Source: Impatiens glandulifera (lineage: Eukaryota > Streptophyta > Magnoliopsida > Ericales > Balsaminaceae). From it: DNA of 64,000 nt. Positions within the stretch are counted from its first letter, which is position 1. Each line of letters starts with the position of its first letter. Where the stretch lies: assembly GCF_907164915.1 (NCBI RefSeq), contig NW_025919345.1, forward strand, positions 1 to 64,000. The letters run 5' to 3'. Under the pieces are notes generated by a model, which saw nothing but the letters and a program-made list of their open reading frames with translations, made no database searches and was not told the origin of the DNA. The translations under genes and the position numbers were made by a program. Shown in pieces: positions 14,109 to 24,177 of this stretch.

Positions 14109-14780
14109 GGAAACTAAAGATGAGAGAAATGATTACTTGAATCATTTAGACTAGCTAGTCATGGAACAATTATTTGGTTATGTTTTATTTTATTTAGTTC
14201 AGTTGTTTTATTTATTTATTATTCAGTTAGAAGGTGACTCAACTGTTAAATTTGAGGGAAAATAATTTAAATTTTAATAGAATGGTTTTCATTATCTCTT
14301 TCGAGCTTTGGGTGATCTTCTTCAAATTGGGTCTATCACCTTTGAAATTATGATGGTTTTCCTTCATACGATGTTATCTTCCAAATAAAATAAATCTTTC
14401 AAAGTTTTAGAATCTTATCTGAATCATGGTTTCTAAATTGGACCTTAATCCTAACAAATAATAAAAATATTTATTCCTAGAGATAACAAGCATACTTTAG
14501 TTTATTGGTTTGTAACATCTTTAACGAATTAAGGTATGAGTCTATTTAAAGATTATGTCGGTTATAATTGGTTATGTTGAATTAATTGTGATGGCCAATA
14601 ATTAATTTTACTCTCTATTATAATTTTTCTATAAGTATTAAGTATAAAAACAAATCATATCCATATATATCCAAAACCTTTGATCAGTAGATTTTTTAGA
14701 ACTGCGGAAGATGGTCAAGGTAGATTGCTTCCAAGCCACTGCACTAGATGTGCATGTAGTCATAGTAGTCAGCCCAGGCT
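14109..14780. other. 3' region of the alpha-galactosidase gene and spacer
   Basis: AT-rich trailer; possible polyadenylation signals include aataaa at 14384-14389. The DNA between that and the LINE fragment at 14781 shows no gene. Confidence 0.5.
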
Positions 14781-15595
14781 ATCTCGCCATATATCTTTGT
14801 GCTTTGTATGGAAAGACTCTCTAAGGCCATAAATAAGACAGTAGCGGCGGGTCGATGGAAAGGCGCTAAAATTGGCAGATCTACTACTCCTATATCTCAT
14901 CTGTTCGACGACCTCTTTCTTTTTGCCAAAGCTGATACAGCACATGCTGAGGTCATTTGCCGCATATTGGGAGAGTTCTGTGTTAGCTCTGGTCAAAAGG
15001 TTAATTCAAATAAATCTCTACTATGATTCTCTAAGAGTGTCCCACCTCAGGACAGGACAAAATGGCATTGAAATCGCATCTGGGCTTTAGTGAGACAGCC
15101 GATCTGGTCAAATATTTAGGTGTCCCACTTCGGAATGGCAGAACCACCTGCTCTACATATAAAGAAGTAGTGGAGAAAGTTCATAAACGCCTTTCTGGCT
15201 GGTGCATCAAAACACTATCACTTGCAAGCAGAATAACTCTTATAAACTCTGTGACGTCCACCATACCGAGTTACTCGATGCAAACTGCTTCTCTCCCACG
15301 ACGTAACCTAGAAGCCATCGAGAAGGCCAACAGAAGGTTGATATGGGGTTCTACTGAGGAGAAGCATAGCCTGAACTTAGTTAATTAGGATAACATATGT
15401 CGACCGCGATCAGAAGGGGGTCTTGGCATCCGGGGCCTAAGAACTATGAATGATGCGTTTGCACTCAAATTGGCATGGCAACTACTAACTAGAGAAGGTG
15501 CATGCACTATGGGTGGACGTACTGAAAAGCGGATATGGGTGGCAAGGTGACATTCAAGTCCCTCTGCAAACCGAATCGAAAAATTAACTTAGTCT
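14781..15595 (+). pseudogene. LINE (L1-type) reverse transcriptase fragment
   Basis: The translation starts mid-protein at ISPYIFVLCMERL, the segment after the conserved QGDP of LINE reverse transcriptases. It runs through HLFDDLFLFAKA, where the active-site Tyr-Ala-Asp-Asp core has become Phe-Asp-Asp. It then changes frame near 15030 and continues from 15062 with KYLGVPLRNGR, LSGWCIKTLSLASRITLINS and RRLIWGS up to a stop at 15386-15388. After the stop come GGLGIRGLR and, in another frame, LWVDVLKSGYGWQGD. Both ends of the element are missing, so this is a dead internal fragment of ORF2 that carries only the C-terminal half of the palm, the thumb and a little beyond. Confidence 0.85.
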
Positions 15596-15933
15596 TCAAC
15601 CACAAACGGGTCCTTTTGGCAGCCGATTGCCTGTTTGCTTCCATTGACTTACCTTACGTCGTGAACATTTCTCCAACCCCAATGAAATGAAGAGAAGGGC
15701 TTTATCAACTTACCATTTTATGGTAATATAGGCGTAGATATCTCGCTTAAGACTTGCTGCTATTATGAAATATCATTAGTGAAAATACTATTTAATATTA
15801 TTTTGGACGATATTGATAAGTTAATCGAACTACGATTACCTGAACTTATATATGTTCGTTATCCAAATTAGATATTAATACCTATATTTAATAAAATAGA
15901 TTCTAATAATCTAATTAAACATTTATACGAGAT
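15596..15933 (+). pseudogene. Decayed reading frame interrupted by the copia element
   Basis: From about 15755 one frame reads YYEISLVKILFNIILDDID and ELIYVRYPN with a single stop. It continues in the same frame across the copia insertion at 29954 (FHECNLLMPIIERNPV, then PLMHLNRPENKGPKPTP and QVERRIRCSLNRFF) with only a few stops to about 30155, counting the GAGAT duplication once. The FNIILDD...YVRY spacing recalls the palm of reverse transcriptases, including group II intron maturases, but this is a guess. The frame is too broken to be active. Confidence 0.4.
15929..15933. repeat. GAGAT target-site duplication, left copy (right copy 29949-29953)
   Basis: Identical five-base repeats flank the 14-kb copia element exactly at its TG and CA ends, which fixes its boundaries. 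Confidence 0.95.
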
Positions 15934-17150
15934 TGATAGAAAAATTAAGTAAGTTAATTTTTGGAACCGACAAGACGAACTAAACAGTCGTCAACTTTCA
16001 TGTGCAGGTACAGATCAAAACTGTATGAACCGGTTGGCGTATCAAAACCGGTTGCTACTACACTTCAAAGAAACCAGTTTCAAGTGATCAAGTTAAAGAT
16101 CAGAGGAACCGGTTTTACTTTCTCAAGCAACCGGTTAGCAGAATCAAAAGCTTACGTACCAACCGGAGCATACTGCACAAGACACAGAAACCGGAAAACT
16201 CAAACTTCAAGAGTGACGTACCATGACGAAAGAAACGTGTCTTGAAAGAATAAAAGAAGATCAGATCTGATCGGAAGCATGCGAGGAAAGCAATGATGCT
16301 TTATTGATCCGAAGTTGACAACCGGAGGTGCATGCCCAACACGTGTCCAAATCTGAAAACCGGCTACGTCATCTTTTGCTCAGAGCTGCCTGCATGACTG
16401 CCAGGTGTTGAGGAAAATGAAGCGTGCAAGCAACCTCTCTACACCAGGCGTGATAATGATCAACCAATCCAGAAGAGAGAGAAGAAAAACGACCGTTGGG
16501 TCCTCTCAGCTATAAAAGGAAGACGAAACGTCTTCATTTAATGCATCATCAGTTCTGAAAGTTGTACATTACGAATTACGAAAAGCATTAAGTTCTAGAG
16601 AGATAAACTGTTTTATTCCAAAACCGGTGTGTCTAAAACCGGAAGCTTTTTGTGTGTTGTTGTGTTGAGTTGTTGTATTACATCAAAGTGTGAGTTTGGT
16701 GTAACCGGCGAGTAGCGAAGTTGGGCTCGTCCGGCAGTATTGTTGTAACTCTAAGAGTTAGTGGAGATCCTTCTCATAACCTGAGAAGAAGGGGTGACGT
16801 AGGAGGGTTTGCTCCGAACATCCATAAACAAATCTTTTGTCTCGTGTTCTTTCGTTGCTTTTATTATTCAGTTTAACCTCAAACTAATCATACTCCTAAA
16901 ACCGGTCACTCATATCCATAAAACCTACTCCTTCTAAAACATCATCTAAGAGTCGCATACGTTGCTTCAACCTGAAACAGACATTTCCGCCCTTGAATCC
17001 GGTTCAAGAGTCTGTGACAGATTGTGTAGTGCTGAGAAAGGTTATAGTCTCTAACCGGACTATCACCAAAGTGGTTTGTGTGTTGTAAGCGGCCACCCTT
17101 CTTGAAACCGGAAACACCCCGGTTCTCCAAGGGCGTCCCCGATCTTAACA
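15934..17150 (+). repeat. 5' LTR of the large copia element
   Basis: It begins tgatagaaaaattaag and ends gatcttaaca. It is matched by 28734-29948. It is rich in accggtt and aaccgg words. The 94-codon frame from 15961 occurs in both LTRs and is treated as non-coding. Confidence 0.95.
16511..16518 (+). promoter_or_regulatory. TATA box of the LTR promoter
   Basis: tataaaag after ctctcagc, conserved in the 3' LTR at 29309-29316. It is the likely U3 promoter of the genomic transcript. Confidence 0.7.
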
Positions 17151-17152
17151 AG

Positions 17153-17164
17153 TGGTATCAGAGC
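17153..17164 (+). promoter_or_regulatory. Primer binding site for initiator tRNA-Met
   Basis: tggtatcagagc begins two bases after the LTR end, the standard plant copia priming sequence. Confidence 0.95.
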
Positions 17165-17195
17165 GAGGTTCTCAGCATTCAAGCAACCAAAGAAG

Positions 17196-18533
17196 ATGGG
17201 AAGCATGACCCACAGCGACAAGCCGCCAATGCTAAACAGCGATGCGTTTAGCAGTTGGAAGAAACAGATGTATCTACATCTGATTACGTTAGATGATGAG
17301 ATGAGCCAAGTCCTGAAAGAGGGACCGATCAAGATCAACAAGGAGGCAGACCTATGGACGAGTGAAGATCGAAGACGGAGTAACCTGGACAACCATTGCA
17401 TGAGGCACATCTATAAGGCTATAGATAATAACACTTTGAACAAAATATCAGAGTGTGAAAATGCAAAGGAAGCCTGGGAAACGATTATTCAGATTCACGA
17501 GGGAAACGAAAGAACCAAGGAGAACAAAATCTTGGTGGCTACACAGAAATATGAAAATATAAGAATGAAACCGGGGGAAAACATGAAGGAATTCAGCAAC
17601 CGGTTCACCAGTGTAGTCAACGAGCTTCAAACACTCGGAAAGAAGTATGACAACCGAGAAGTGATCATCAAAGCCTTAAGATCTTTGCCAAGCATGTGGG
17701 ATATCAAGACCATGGTGATGAGGGAATCAAGCACCCTTGGGCAGATGAAGTTGCATGATGTGTTCGAGGATTTGAAAGCCTACGAATTCGAGATCAAGTC
17801 TCGGATCGAAGACGAAGCATCCACATCAACCGCAACCAGAGCTTTGGTTACATCGGTGGAACCGGCGGCTCAAGTATCAACCGCACCGGCTCCAGTCAAA
17901 AACACCGATCAAATTACCGAAGATGTGATGGTGATGCTAGCTCAGAAATTCGGGAAATTCATGAAGAAGAGCCAGCCATCATCTAATAATGATTTTAATT
18001 ATAACTATGTAGATAAATCAAACAAGAGATGTTATAACTGTGATGGTTTTGGACATTTCAGGTCAGAGTGTAGAAAACCAAGAAGAGACGATAGAAAACC
18101 GGAAGGAAACTATCAAGGAAACAATTATCAAGGGAATAACTATCAAGGCAACCGGTATCAGGGAAACAACTACCAAGGGAACAACTATCGGGGAAACAAC
18201 AACAACCAACGAAACGACTACCGAAGAAACGATGATCAACATGCTGATGAAGGAAAGGAAATTCAAAAGGCGCTCATTGCATCCGACGGTGGAAGCGAGT
18301 GGGCATACTCCGATAATGAAGATGGTGAAGAGAAAGTAACCTGCTTCATGGCAAATGACGAAGAGGTATTCGATTTTTCTTCTGATGAGTTTACCAAAGA
18401 AGATCTAGTTTCTGCACTCAACCAAATGGTTGCTGAGTTCAGAAACATATCTGCTTACATACCAATTCCAATAGAACCTAAAACCGAACAAATAAATAAT
18501 GTATATGATAAAACATGTGAAATCGAAATGTAA
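17196..18533 (+). CDS. gag: Copia Gag polyprotein (capsid and nucleocapsid), 445 aa to first stop
   Basis: Structural protein that packages the element RNA. The N-terminal 200 residues are the helical UBN2-type gag domain (WKKQMYLHLITLDDEM, then AKEAWETIIQIHEGNERTKE). A CX2CX4HX4C zinc knuckle occupies Cys279, Cys282, His287 and Cys292. It is followed by about seven YQGNN-like repeats at residues 309-340, an RNA-binding-style Asn/Gln/Gly tract, and an acidic tail. The start lies 32 bases after the primer binding site. The stop at 18531 (TAA) is probably a mutation, because the same frame continues with plausible coding sequence to 19055, broken by stops at 18711 and 19053. Confidence 0.9.
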   Translation: MGSMTHSDKPPMLNSDAFSSWKKQMYLHLITLDDEMSQVLKEGPIKINKEADLWTSEDRRRSNLDNHCMRHIYKAIDNNTLNKISECENAKEAWETIIQIHEGNERTKENKILVATQKYENIRMKPGENMKEFSNRFTSVVNELQTLGKKYDNREVIIKALRSLPSMWDIKTMVMRESSTLGQMKLHDVFEDLKAYEFEIKSRIEDEASTSTATRALVTSVEPAAQVSTAPAPVKNTDQITEDVMVMLAQKFGKFMKKSQPSSNNDFNYNYVDKSNKRCYNCDGFGHFRSECRKPRRDDRKPEGNYQGNNYQGNNYQGNRYQGNNYQGNNYRGNNNNQRNDYRRNDDQHADEGKEIQKALIASDGGSEWAYSDNEDGEEKVTCFMANDEEVFDFSSDEFTKEDLVSALNQMVAEFRNISAYIPIPIEPKTEQINNVYDKTCEIEM

Positions 18534-19041
18534 GAACCGGATGAACTATTCTCCGATAATGAGAAGACAGTTCAACCGGTAACCGAAACCGATGAACGAG
18601 CAATGTACGTCACTGCTGCGTGGGAGAGATCACGTCAAGTAGTGAAACAAATGTGTAACTACAAAAGACATCCGAAGTGTAGGTATGGTATCGGTTATGA
18701 ACCAAATAAATAAAATGAAACAAAACAGTTTAACGGAACAAAACTCACGAAAAATAATCTTCCATTTATAAAATTTGTCAAGAGTTCACAAACCGAAAAT
18801 GACCTAAAACCGGAAGAAACGCTTAAATATGTAAGCCCTAATGAATCTGAAAAATGGCTTCATCCTGAGAGAAGGAAAGGCAACCGGAAACCAAGTAAAC
18901 CGAATAAAAATCAAAGAAAATCATCACAACATAAGGCATTCTTGAGCAACAGCCAAGAAGTTAAACCAAAGACTATAAAAACAGATACCGGGAAAGTGAT
19001 CCGACTCATTCAAGTCTGGATCCCAAATGGACTAATCAACC
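18534..19041 (+). pseudogene. Gag-pol linker in the gag frame, interrupted by stops
   Basis: The gag frame stays open between TAA 18531, TAA 18711 and TGA 19053 and reads AMYVTAAWERSRQVVKQM and then WIPNGLINHGPN, typical of the sequence before the protease in copia polyproteins. The final part (MWVPK) leads into pol only after a one-base shift in the run of five a residues at about 19066-19070. The three stops are each one c-to-t change from a sense codon. Confidence 0.65.
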
Positions 19042-20715
19042 ATGGACCCAACTGAATGTGGGTACCAAAAAGGTATAAATAATTGTTTGTTGCAGGTTAG
19101 GAGGAGCAACCGGCTAAAGAATTCGGAATGGTACTTAGACAGCGGATGCTCAAGGCATATGACCGGAAACAAGGAGCTACTAACCGACATCAAGTACGAA
19201 ACCGGAGCAGCCATCACATTCGGGGATAACTCAAAAGGTAAAACCGTGGGCAAGGGTAAGATTGTCCATGGTGAATTATCCATAAGTAATGTATTATTGG
19301 TAGAAAAACTAAGCTTTAACCTGTTATGCATAAGCCAAATGTGTGATGTGGGATACAAAGTAGAATTTCATAAAAACTCATGCCTAGTCAAAAATCAAGA
19401 TAATGACACTTTGCTAACCGGTAACCAGATAGGAAACATTTACAAAGTAAATTGGAAAACTGATTTCGAAAAACCTGTGTGTATGATAGCCGGAAATGAT
19501 CCAAACTGGCTTTGGCATAAACGGTTAAACCACTTGAATTTCAAAACAATTAACTTTATTTGTTCCAAGGAACTAGTTCACGGTTTTCCAAACGTTAAGT
19601 TTTCAAAAGATAAAGTATGTGCTGCATGTCAAATAGGGAAACAAGTAAAATCATATTTCAAAAGTAAAGGAAATTATCAATCTGAAAGATGTTTGGAACT
19701 CTTGCATATGGATCTGTTTGGACCGGTTAAAGTAACTAGTTTAGGAGGCATGCATTATACTATGGTAGTTATTGATGACTATTCTAAATTTACTTGGGTT
19801 ACTTTTCTAGCTTCTAAGAATCAAGCAACTCCAAACTTGATTAAACTGATTTTGAGAATACAAAATGAAAAATCCATTCGAGTAAACAAAATCAGAAGTG
19901 ATAGAGGAACTGAGTTTATAAACAGTAATTTAACTACTTTTCTTGATGATTCCGGTATTAGGCACGAGCTGTCTAGTGCCAGAACTCCTCAACAAAATGG
20001 CCTGGCTGAGAGAAGAAACCGAACTCTCAAGGAAGCCGCAAGGTCAATGATAGCTGATTCGGGTATTGCTCAAAAGTTTTGGGCTGAAGCTATCAACACC
20101 GCTTGCTATACACAAAATCGATCTTTAGTAACTAAACGGTTTTCCAAAACTCCTTTTGAAATTTACTTTGATCAAGTTCCAAGTGTACGATATTTTCGAA
20201 TTTTTGGCAGTAAATGTTTTGTTCACAATAACGGCAAGAATTATTTGACCGCTTTTGATGCTAAATCCGATGAGGGAATAATGTTGGGATATTCAGCTGT
20301 GAGTAAAACCTACAGAATATACAATACTAGGACTTTAACAGTTGAAGAAACCGCACACGTTGTTTTCGATGAATCGGTTGAACGAAACACTGCATTACCC
20401 TTCGACCTTCACAACAGAATGGAAAATTTTAATATCTATTCTGATGATGAAGACGAGGTTCCGGTTTTTAGACGCTTTGTCAAGGACCAAGCGGTTGATG
20501 CTGAAATTAAGCCTGATCAAGCTGCCTTACCGCAGAAAGTTGACGCTTCGATTTCTACTGAAGAAATCGGTCGGTCTGACTCTGTTCAGCCTACCGATCA
20601 GTCTAACCTTGATCAGCCAACCGAAAGCTTGGTAGACACGTCTCGGATTAACCTCAGAAGGAACAAAAATCATCCTCTTGAACTAGTAATAGGTAACATA
20701 TCCTCACCCGTCTGA
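19042..20715 (+). CDS. pol: Copia Pol, protease and integrase part
   Basis: The aspartic protease motif DSG is at residues 33-35 within YLDSGCSRHMTG. A GAG-pre-integrase HHCC zinc domain follows (LWHKRLNHLNF, then CAACQIGKQ). The integrase core has its three acidic residues in HMDLFGP, SDRGTEF and GLAERRNRTLKEAARS. The C-terminal integrase region contains IFGSKCFVHN. The part near the nominal start is a decayed linker rather than a real initiation site. The frame ends at a TGA (20713-20715) but continues in phase into the reverse transcriptase at 20716, so this is one polyprotein with a nonsense mutation. It provides cleavage of the polyprotein and insertion of the cDNA. Confidence 0.92.
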   Translation: MDPTECGYQKGINNCLLQVRRSNRLKNSEWYLDSGCSRHMTGNKELLTDIKYETGAAITFGDNSKGKTVGKGKIVHGELSISNVLLVEKLSFNLLCISQMCDVGYKVEFHKNSCLVKNQDNDTLLTGNQIGNIYKVNWKTDFEKPVCMIAGNDPNWLWHKRLNHLNFKTINFICSKELVHGFPNVKFSKDKVCAACQIGKQVKSYFKSKGNYQSERCLELLHMDLFGPVKVTSLGGMHYTMVVIDDYSKFTWVTFLASKNQATPNLIKLILRIQNEKSIRVNKIRSDRGTEFINSNLTTFLDDSGIRHELSSARTPQQNGLAERRNRTLKEAARSMIADSGIAQKFWAEAINTACYTQNRSLVTKRFSKTPFEIYFDQVPSVRYFRIFGSKCFVHNNGKNYLTAFDAKSDEGIMLGYSAVSKTYRIYNTRTLTVEETAHVVFDESVERNTALPFDLHNRMENFNIYSDDEDEVPVFRRFVKDQAVDAEIKPDQAALPQKVDASISTEEIGRSDSVQPTDQSNLDQPTESLVDTSRINLRRNKNHPLELVIGNISSPV

Positions 20716-22305
20716 ACTAGGCAACAAAATTTGGATCACTATGGAAACTCTGCTTTCATATCACAAATTGAGCCGAAAAAGGTGGATGAAGCACTGTCAG
20801 ATCCAGATTGGATCTTGGCAATGCAAGAGGAATTAAACGAGTTTGAGAGAAATAAAGTCGGGTACTTAGTTCCTAGACCGAAAAACAAACCGGTTATAGG
20901 TACACGATGGGTATTCAGAAATAAACTCAATGAAGACGGTTTAGTTACGAGGAACAAAGCCCGGTTAGTGGCTCAAGGCTATAAACAGGAAGAAGGCGTT
21001 AATTTTGAGGAATCATTTGCCCCTGTAGCCAGACTTGAGGCAATTAGAATATTTTTAGCATACGCAGCTTTTAAAAACTTTAAAGTTTATCAAATGGATG
21101 TTAAGAGTGCTTTTCTAAACGGGAAAGTAAATGAAGAGGTGTATGTTAACCAACCTCCAGGTTTTAAAAATCCAGAACATGAAAATCATGTTTACCGGCT
21201 GAATAAAACCCTTTACGGTTTGAAACAAGCTCCAAGAGCCTGGTATGATACTTTGACACAATTTTTATTTGATCACAAATTTATAATAGGTTCGGTAGAC
21301 AAAACACTTTTTAAATTTGAAAGAAAAGAACAAATCTTACTTGTTCAGATTTATGTTGATGATATCATATTCGGGTCAACCGATCCAAAATTATGTGAAA
21401 AATTTTCGAAAATGATGAGTGATAGATTTCAAATGAGTATGATGGGGGAAATGAGCTTCTTTCTAGGACTCCAGGTTAAGCAGATTGAAGCCGGAACCTT
21501 CATAAGCCAACCAAAGTACACAGCCGAACTGCTAAAGAGATTTGGGATGGACACATGTGCAGAAGCGGCCACGCCAATGAGTCCTTCCGTGAAGCTGGAC
21601 AAAGATGATGATGGTCAAGCCGTTGACATCACAGCCTATCGAGGAATGATCGGATCCCTGCTATATCTGACAGCCAGCCGACCTGACATTTTGTTTGCGG
21701 TTGGAGTGTGCGGAAGGTTCCAAGCAAATCCAAAGCAATCTCATTATACGACGGCCAAAAGAATTCTAAAATATCTGAAGGGAACTCAAGAAGTGGGACT
21801 TTGGTACCCAAAAGACTCGAGCTTCAATCTAATAAGCTACTCAGATGCCGACTACGCAGGATGCAAGGTTGATCGAAAGAGTACAAGTGGAACCTGTCAG
21901 TTTCTGGGTGACCGGTTAGTCACTTGGAGCAGCAAGAAACAAACATCCGTTGCAACATCAACCGCAGAGGCAGAATACATAGCGGTTGGAAGCTGCTGTG
22001 CACAACTCCTCTGGATCCAACAACAACTAAGGGATTTCGGAATAGAAGCCAAGGAGTCTCCAATCTTTTGTGACAACACCAGCGCCATAGCAATTACATA
22101 CAATCCGGTGTTGCACTCAAGAACAAAGCATATCGACATCCGACACCATTTCATCCGGGAGCATGTTCAGGAGAAACACATTCGGCTGGAATATGTCTCG
22201 ACCGAGCAACAAGTGGCGGATATATTTACAAAACCGCTACAGGAAGCTAAGTTTTCTCACTTTCGAAATATCTTGGGACTTACTAATCTTAATCAATTGA
22301 TATAA
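20716..22305 (+). CDS. pol: Copia Pol, reverse transcriptase and RNase H part
   Basis: It is in phase with the preceding frame; the first internal Met is at 20731. Canonical copia blocks are visible: [46 protein letters not shown], and the active site YVDD at residues 208-211 counted from 20731. FFLGLQVKQ follows. RNase H has [18 protein letters not shown] and STAEAEYIA, ending with [11 protein letters not shown] and the ADIFTKPL tail. Length and order are normal for a complete copia reverse transcriptase-RNase H. It ends at 22305, leaving 6.4 kb before the 3' LTR, much more than ordinary copia elements have. Confidence 0.95.
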   Translation, partial: TRQQNLDHYGNSAFISQIEPKKVDEALSDPDWILAMQEELNEFERNKVGYLVPRPKNKPVIGTRWVFRNKLNEDGLVTRNKARLVAQGYKQEEGVNFEESFAPVARLEAIRIFLAYAAFKNFKVYQMDVKSAFLNGKVNEEVYVNQPPGFKNPEHENHVYRLNKTLYGLKQAPRAWYDTLTQFLFDHKFIIGSVDKTLFKFERKEQILLVQIYVDDIIFGSTDPKLCEKFSKMMSDRFQMSMMGEMSFFLGLQVKQIEAGTFISQPKYTAELLKRFGMDTCAEAATPMSPSVKLDKDDDGQAVDITAYRGMIGSLLYLTASRPDILFAVGVCGRFQANPKQSHYTTAKRILKYLKGTQEVGLWYPKDSSFNLISYSDADYAGCKVDRKSTSGTCQFLGDRLVTWSSKKQTSVATSTAEAEYIAVGSCCAQLLWIQQQLRDFGIEAKESPIFCDNTSAIAITYNPVLHSRTKHIDIRHHFIREHVQEKHIRLEYVSTEQQVADIFTKPLQEAKFSHFRNILGLTNLNQLI

Positions 22306-22921
22306 TAATCATGTATGCATGTAAGAAATCGGGATATGTGTTAAGGGAGAAGCTAAAGCTTCTCAACCCATATTCAGATAGGCCATTGATAAGTCAAAAA
22401 TGCTAACCGGGAGGAAGTCTCCGGTTATGCCCGATTACTTCATAATTTCAAATCAAATGTATATTTACTATACGGTTGAAATAACCGGGTTGAAATGGAT
22501 AAGATAAATCCGAAGTTGAACAAGTGTTGACGAAAATCAATATTTCTTCACAATTGGAAGAAAATATCCTACTAAAACCGGTCATGGAAAACCGCTTAGT
22601 ACAAATGCATTCTGGTCTGATAGAATGAACTCTTCCGGTTAACCTGGGATGACTGACTGAGTTTTCATGCATATTTTGACAAATGAAGTCTGTAATAAAT
22701 AATAACAAGTCTACCACAATCGAGATGACGACATGTGTCCATCATCAAGAGAGGGAGACTCACATTTGTCAATAGATATTTGTCATCATTGTTATCTTAG
22801 TAATAATTAGATTTTACCTTGGAAATAACCATTAGTTACTTCAACAAGTTATAGTCTATTAAGTAGCTGATGACATCATCAAGCATGCTTAAACTCATTT
22901 AAAACTAGCCGAACCCCGGGC
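22306..22921 (+). other. Spacer between pol and accessory gene 1
   Basis: No convincing gene; an 89-codon minus-strand frame has no recognisable features. The last 150 bases should contain the promoter of accessory gene 1. Confidence 0.5.
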
Positions 22922-22929
22922 TATATAAA
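22922..22929 (+). promoter_or_regulatory. TATA box of accessory gene 1
   Basis: tatataaa lies 89 bases before the start codon, followed by a c/t/a-rich leader ending in ctctctctctcaaaaac, typical of plant gene leaders. Confidence 0.6.
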
Positions 22930-23010
22930 CCAACTATGATCCTTCACAAAACTTCACAAGATCACTATTCACAAGTTTCATTCTTGAGATAAACTCTCTC
23001 TCTCAAAAAC

Positions 23011-23748
23011 ATGAACACCAACTCCTTAGCAAAGAAAATCCTATTGGCAGATTTTGATTCAATCTACCAATATGAAGATCATGAAGTCAAAGAAATGTTC
23101 TTAGCCGTAGAAAGAAGCGGGCTAAGAAGTTTCCTTGAGAACAGATTCATCCTTGACTACCTCGTAGTCGAAGAACTCTTCCAAACCGGAAAGGAAGTGC
23201 ACCGAGATATCATCGTTGCACAAGTTTACGGTCAAAAATTCCTATTCAGCGAGACGGATTTCGCTGTATACTGCGGTTTGCCCAATGAAGGGGTAACCGA
23301 CCTAACATACTCCCTGGTGACAATGGAAGAGATGTGTCGCTGGTTCTCAGGATCAGATATCCCGGTTAAACCCTGGGGTGCCAAAAGTCAACTTTCTCAT
23401 AAGTACCAGTTTCTCTACGAGATTCTGGGAAAATCTGTCTTGTGCAGAGAGAAAAGTTACTATTACACTCAAAGGCTCTTCGAGATGATGATCGCTGTAA
23501 CGGTTGGGACACCGGTTAACTGGTCCTGGATCATCTTCAGTAACCTGAAGAAGATGCTCCTTTCCAACAAAACCGGCTACGCTCCTCAGCTGAGCGGTTT
23601 CTGTGCAAGTCTGGACATTCATTCCGGACCATTTGTAACTCTCCATCCAAGGCATGTGCTCACCAAGGAAAGAGTACAAGAGATGATCGACCAGTGGGAA
23701 GCAGTCAAGGCCAGAAGAAATCAAGCGGCTGAGTCATCAAACGTCTAA
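23011..23748 (+). CDS. Accessory gene 1 of the copia element, 245 aa, function unknown
   Basis: I do not recognise a function. The protein is one compact domain that also forms the N-termini of accessory genes 2 and 3. Shared positions in order: LLADFDSI near residue 10, SGLRSFLE near 35, VVEELFQTG near 50, an FSETDFAVYCGLPNEGVTDL block at 78-97, YQFLYEILGKSV near 135, and FEMMIAV then PVNWSWIIF near 155-175. There is no signal peptide, membrane span or zinc motif. It has its own TATA box and leader, and a 3' trailer like that of accessory gene 2. The open frame is intact although gag-pol has stops. From memory, similar proteins occur in large numbers as hypothetical or plant-transposon proteins in Lamiales genomes. 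Confidence 0.75.
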   Translation: MNTNSLAKKILLADFDSIYQYEDHEVKEMFLAVERSGLRSFLENRFILDYLVVEELFQTGKEVHRDIIVAQVYGQKFLFSETDFAVYCGLPNEGVTDLTYSLVTMEEMCRWFSGSDIPVKPWGAKSQLSHKYQFLYEILGKSVLCREKSYYYTQRLFEMMIAVTVGTPVNWSWIIFSNLKKMLLSNKTGYAPQLSGFCASLDIHSGPFVTLHPRHVLTKERVQEMIDQWEAVKARRNQAAESSNV

Positions 23749-24070
23749 CCTGTCCTTTTCTCTATTTTCATCTCTTTTCACAAAACCGGTAATTTTGTTG
23801 TACTACCGGTTTTGTACATCAATCAATGAAGTAGATTTCCTTCCTATGTTAAGTCAAAATCTAAAATCATAAATGACCAAATATTCAATGTGCCGTATCA
23901 AATATCAAATCTCTTGGAAACAGAAATTCTTATTCTCAATAAGCATGCCTGACTTGATTAGACAAGACATGCTTGTATTCTCTTGGAAAAATCACAAAGT
24001 CATTAATGACTAGACATAAACGGCTAGATTTTTCAAATATTCTCATTAAATGCTCTCAATCGTTCCAAGC
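23749..24070 (+). other. 3' trailer of accessory gene 1 and promoter region of gene 2
   Basis: ggtaattttgttgtact and atcaatgaagtagat resemble ggtcattttgttgtac and ttaatgaaatagttaat after accessory gene 2, which points to duplication of the whole transcription unit. aatgaagtag may serve as the 3'-processing signal. Confidence 0.5.
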
Positions 24071-24078
24071 TATAAAAG
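24071..24078 (+). promoter_or_regulatory. TATA box of accessory gene 2
   Basis: tataaaag, 107 bases before the start codon, followed by a pyrimidine-rich leader (ccttcctcacttcttcttc). Confidence 0.65.
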
Positions 24079-24177
24079 GGGATGCTTGTATCCATTTTCA
24101 AAACACGCCTCCAAGCATTCCTTCTCTCTAAAATTTGAAAGTTAAGAAAAATCCTTCCTCACTTCTTCTTCATCATC

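Noticed and set aside
15961..16245. 94-codon open frame, present again at 28761-29045
   Set aside because: It lies wholly in the LTRs and occurs in both copies. The open frame follows from repeated accggtt words and lacks any domain.
18040..18339. 99-codon frame rich in Thr and Glu inside gag
   Set aside because: It is the Asn/Gln/Gly repeat of gag read in another frame.
22448..22717. 89-codon minus-strand frame between pol and accessory gene 1
   Set aside because: No motif. An antisense gene here cannot be excluded but is not supported.
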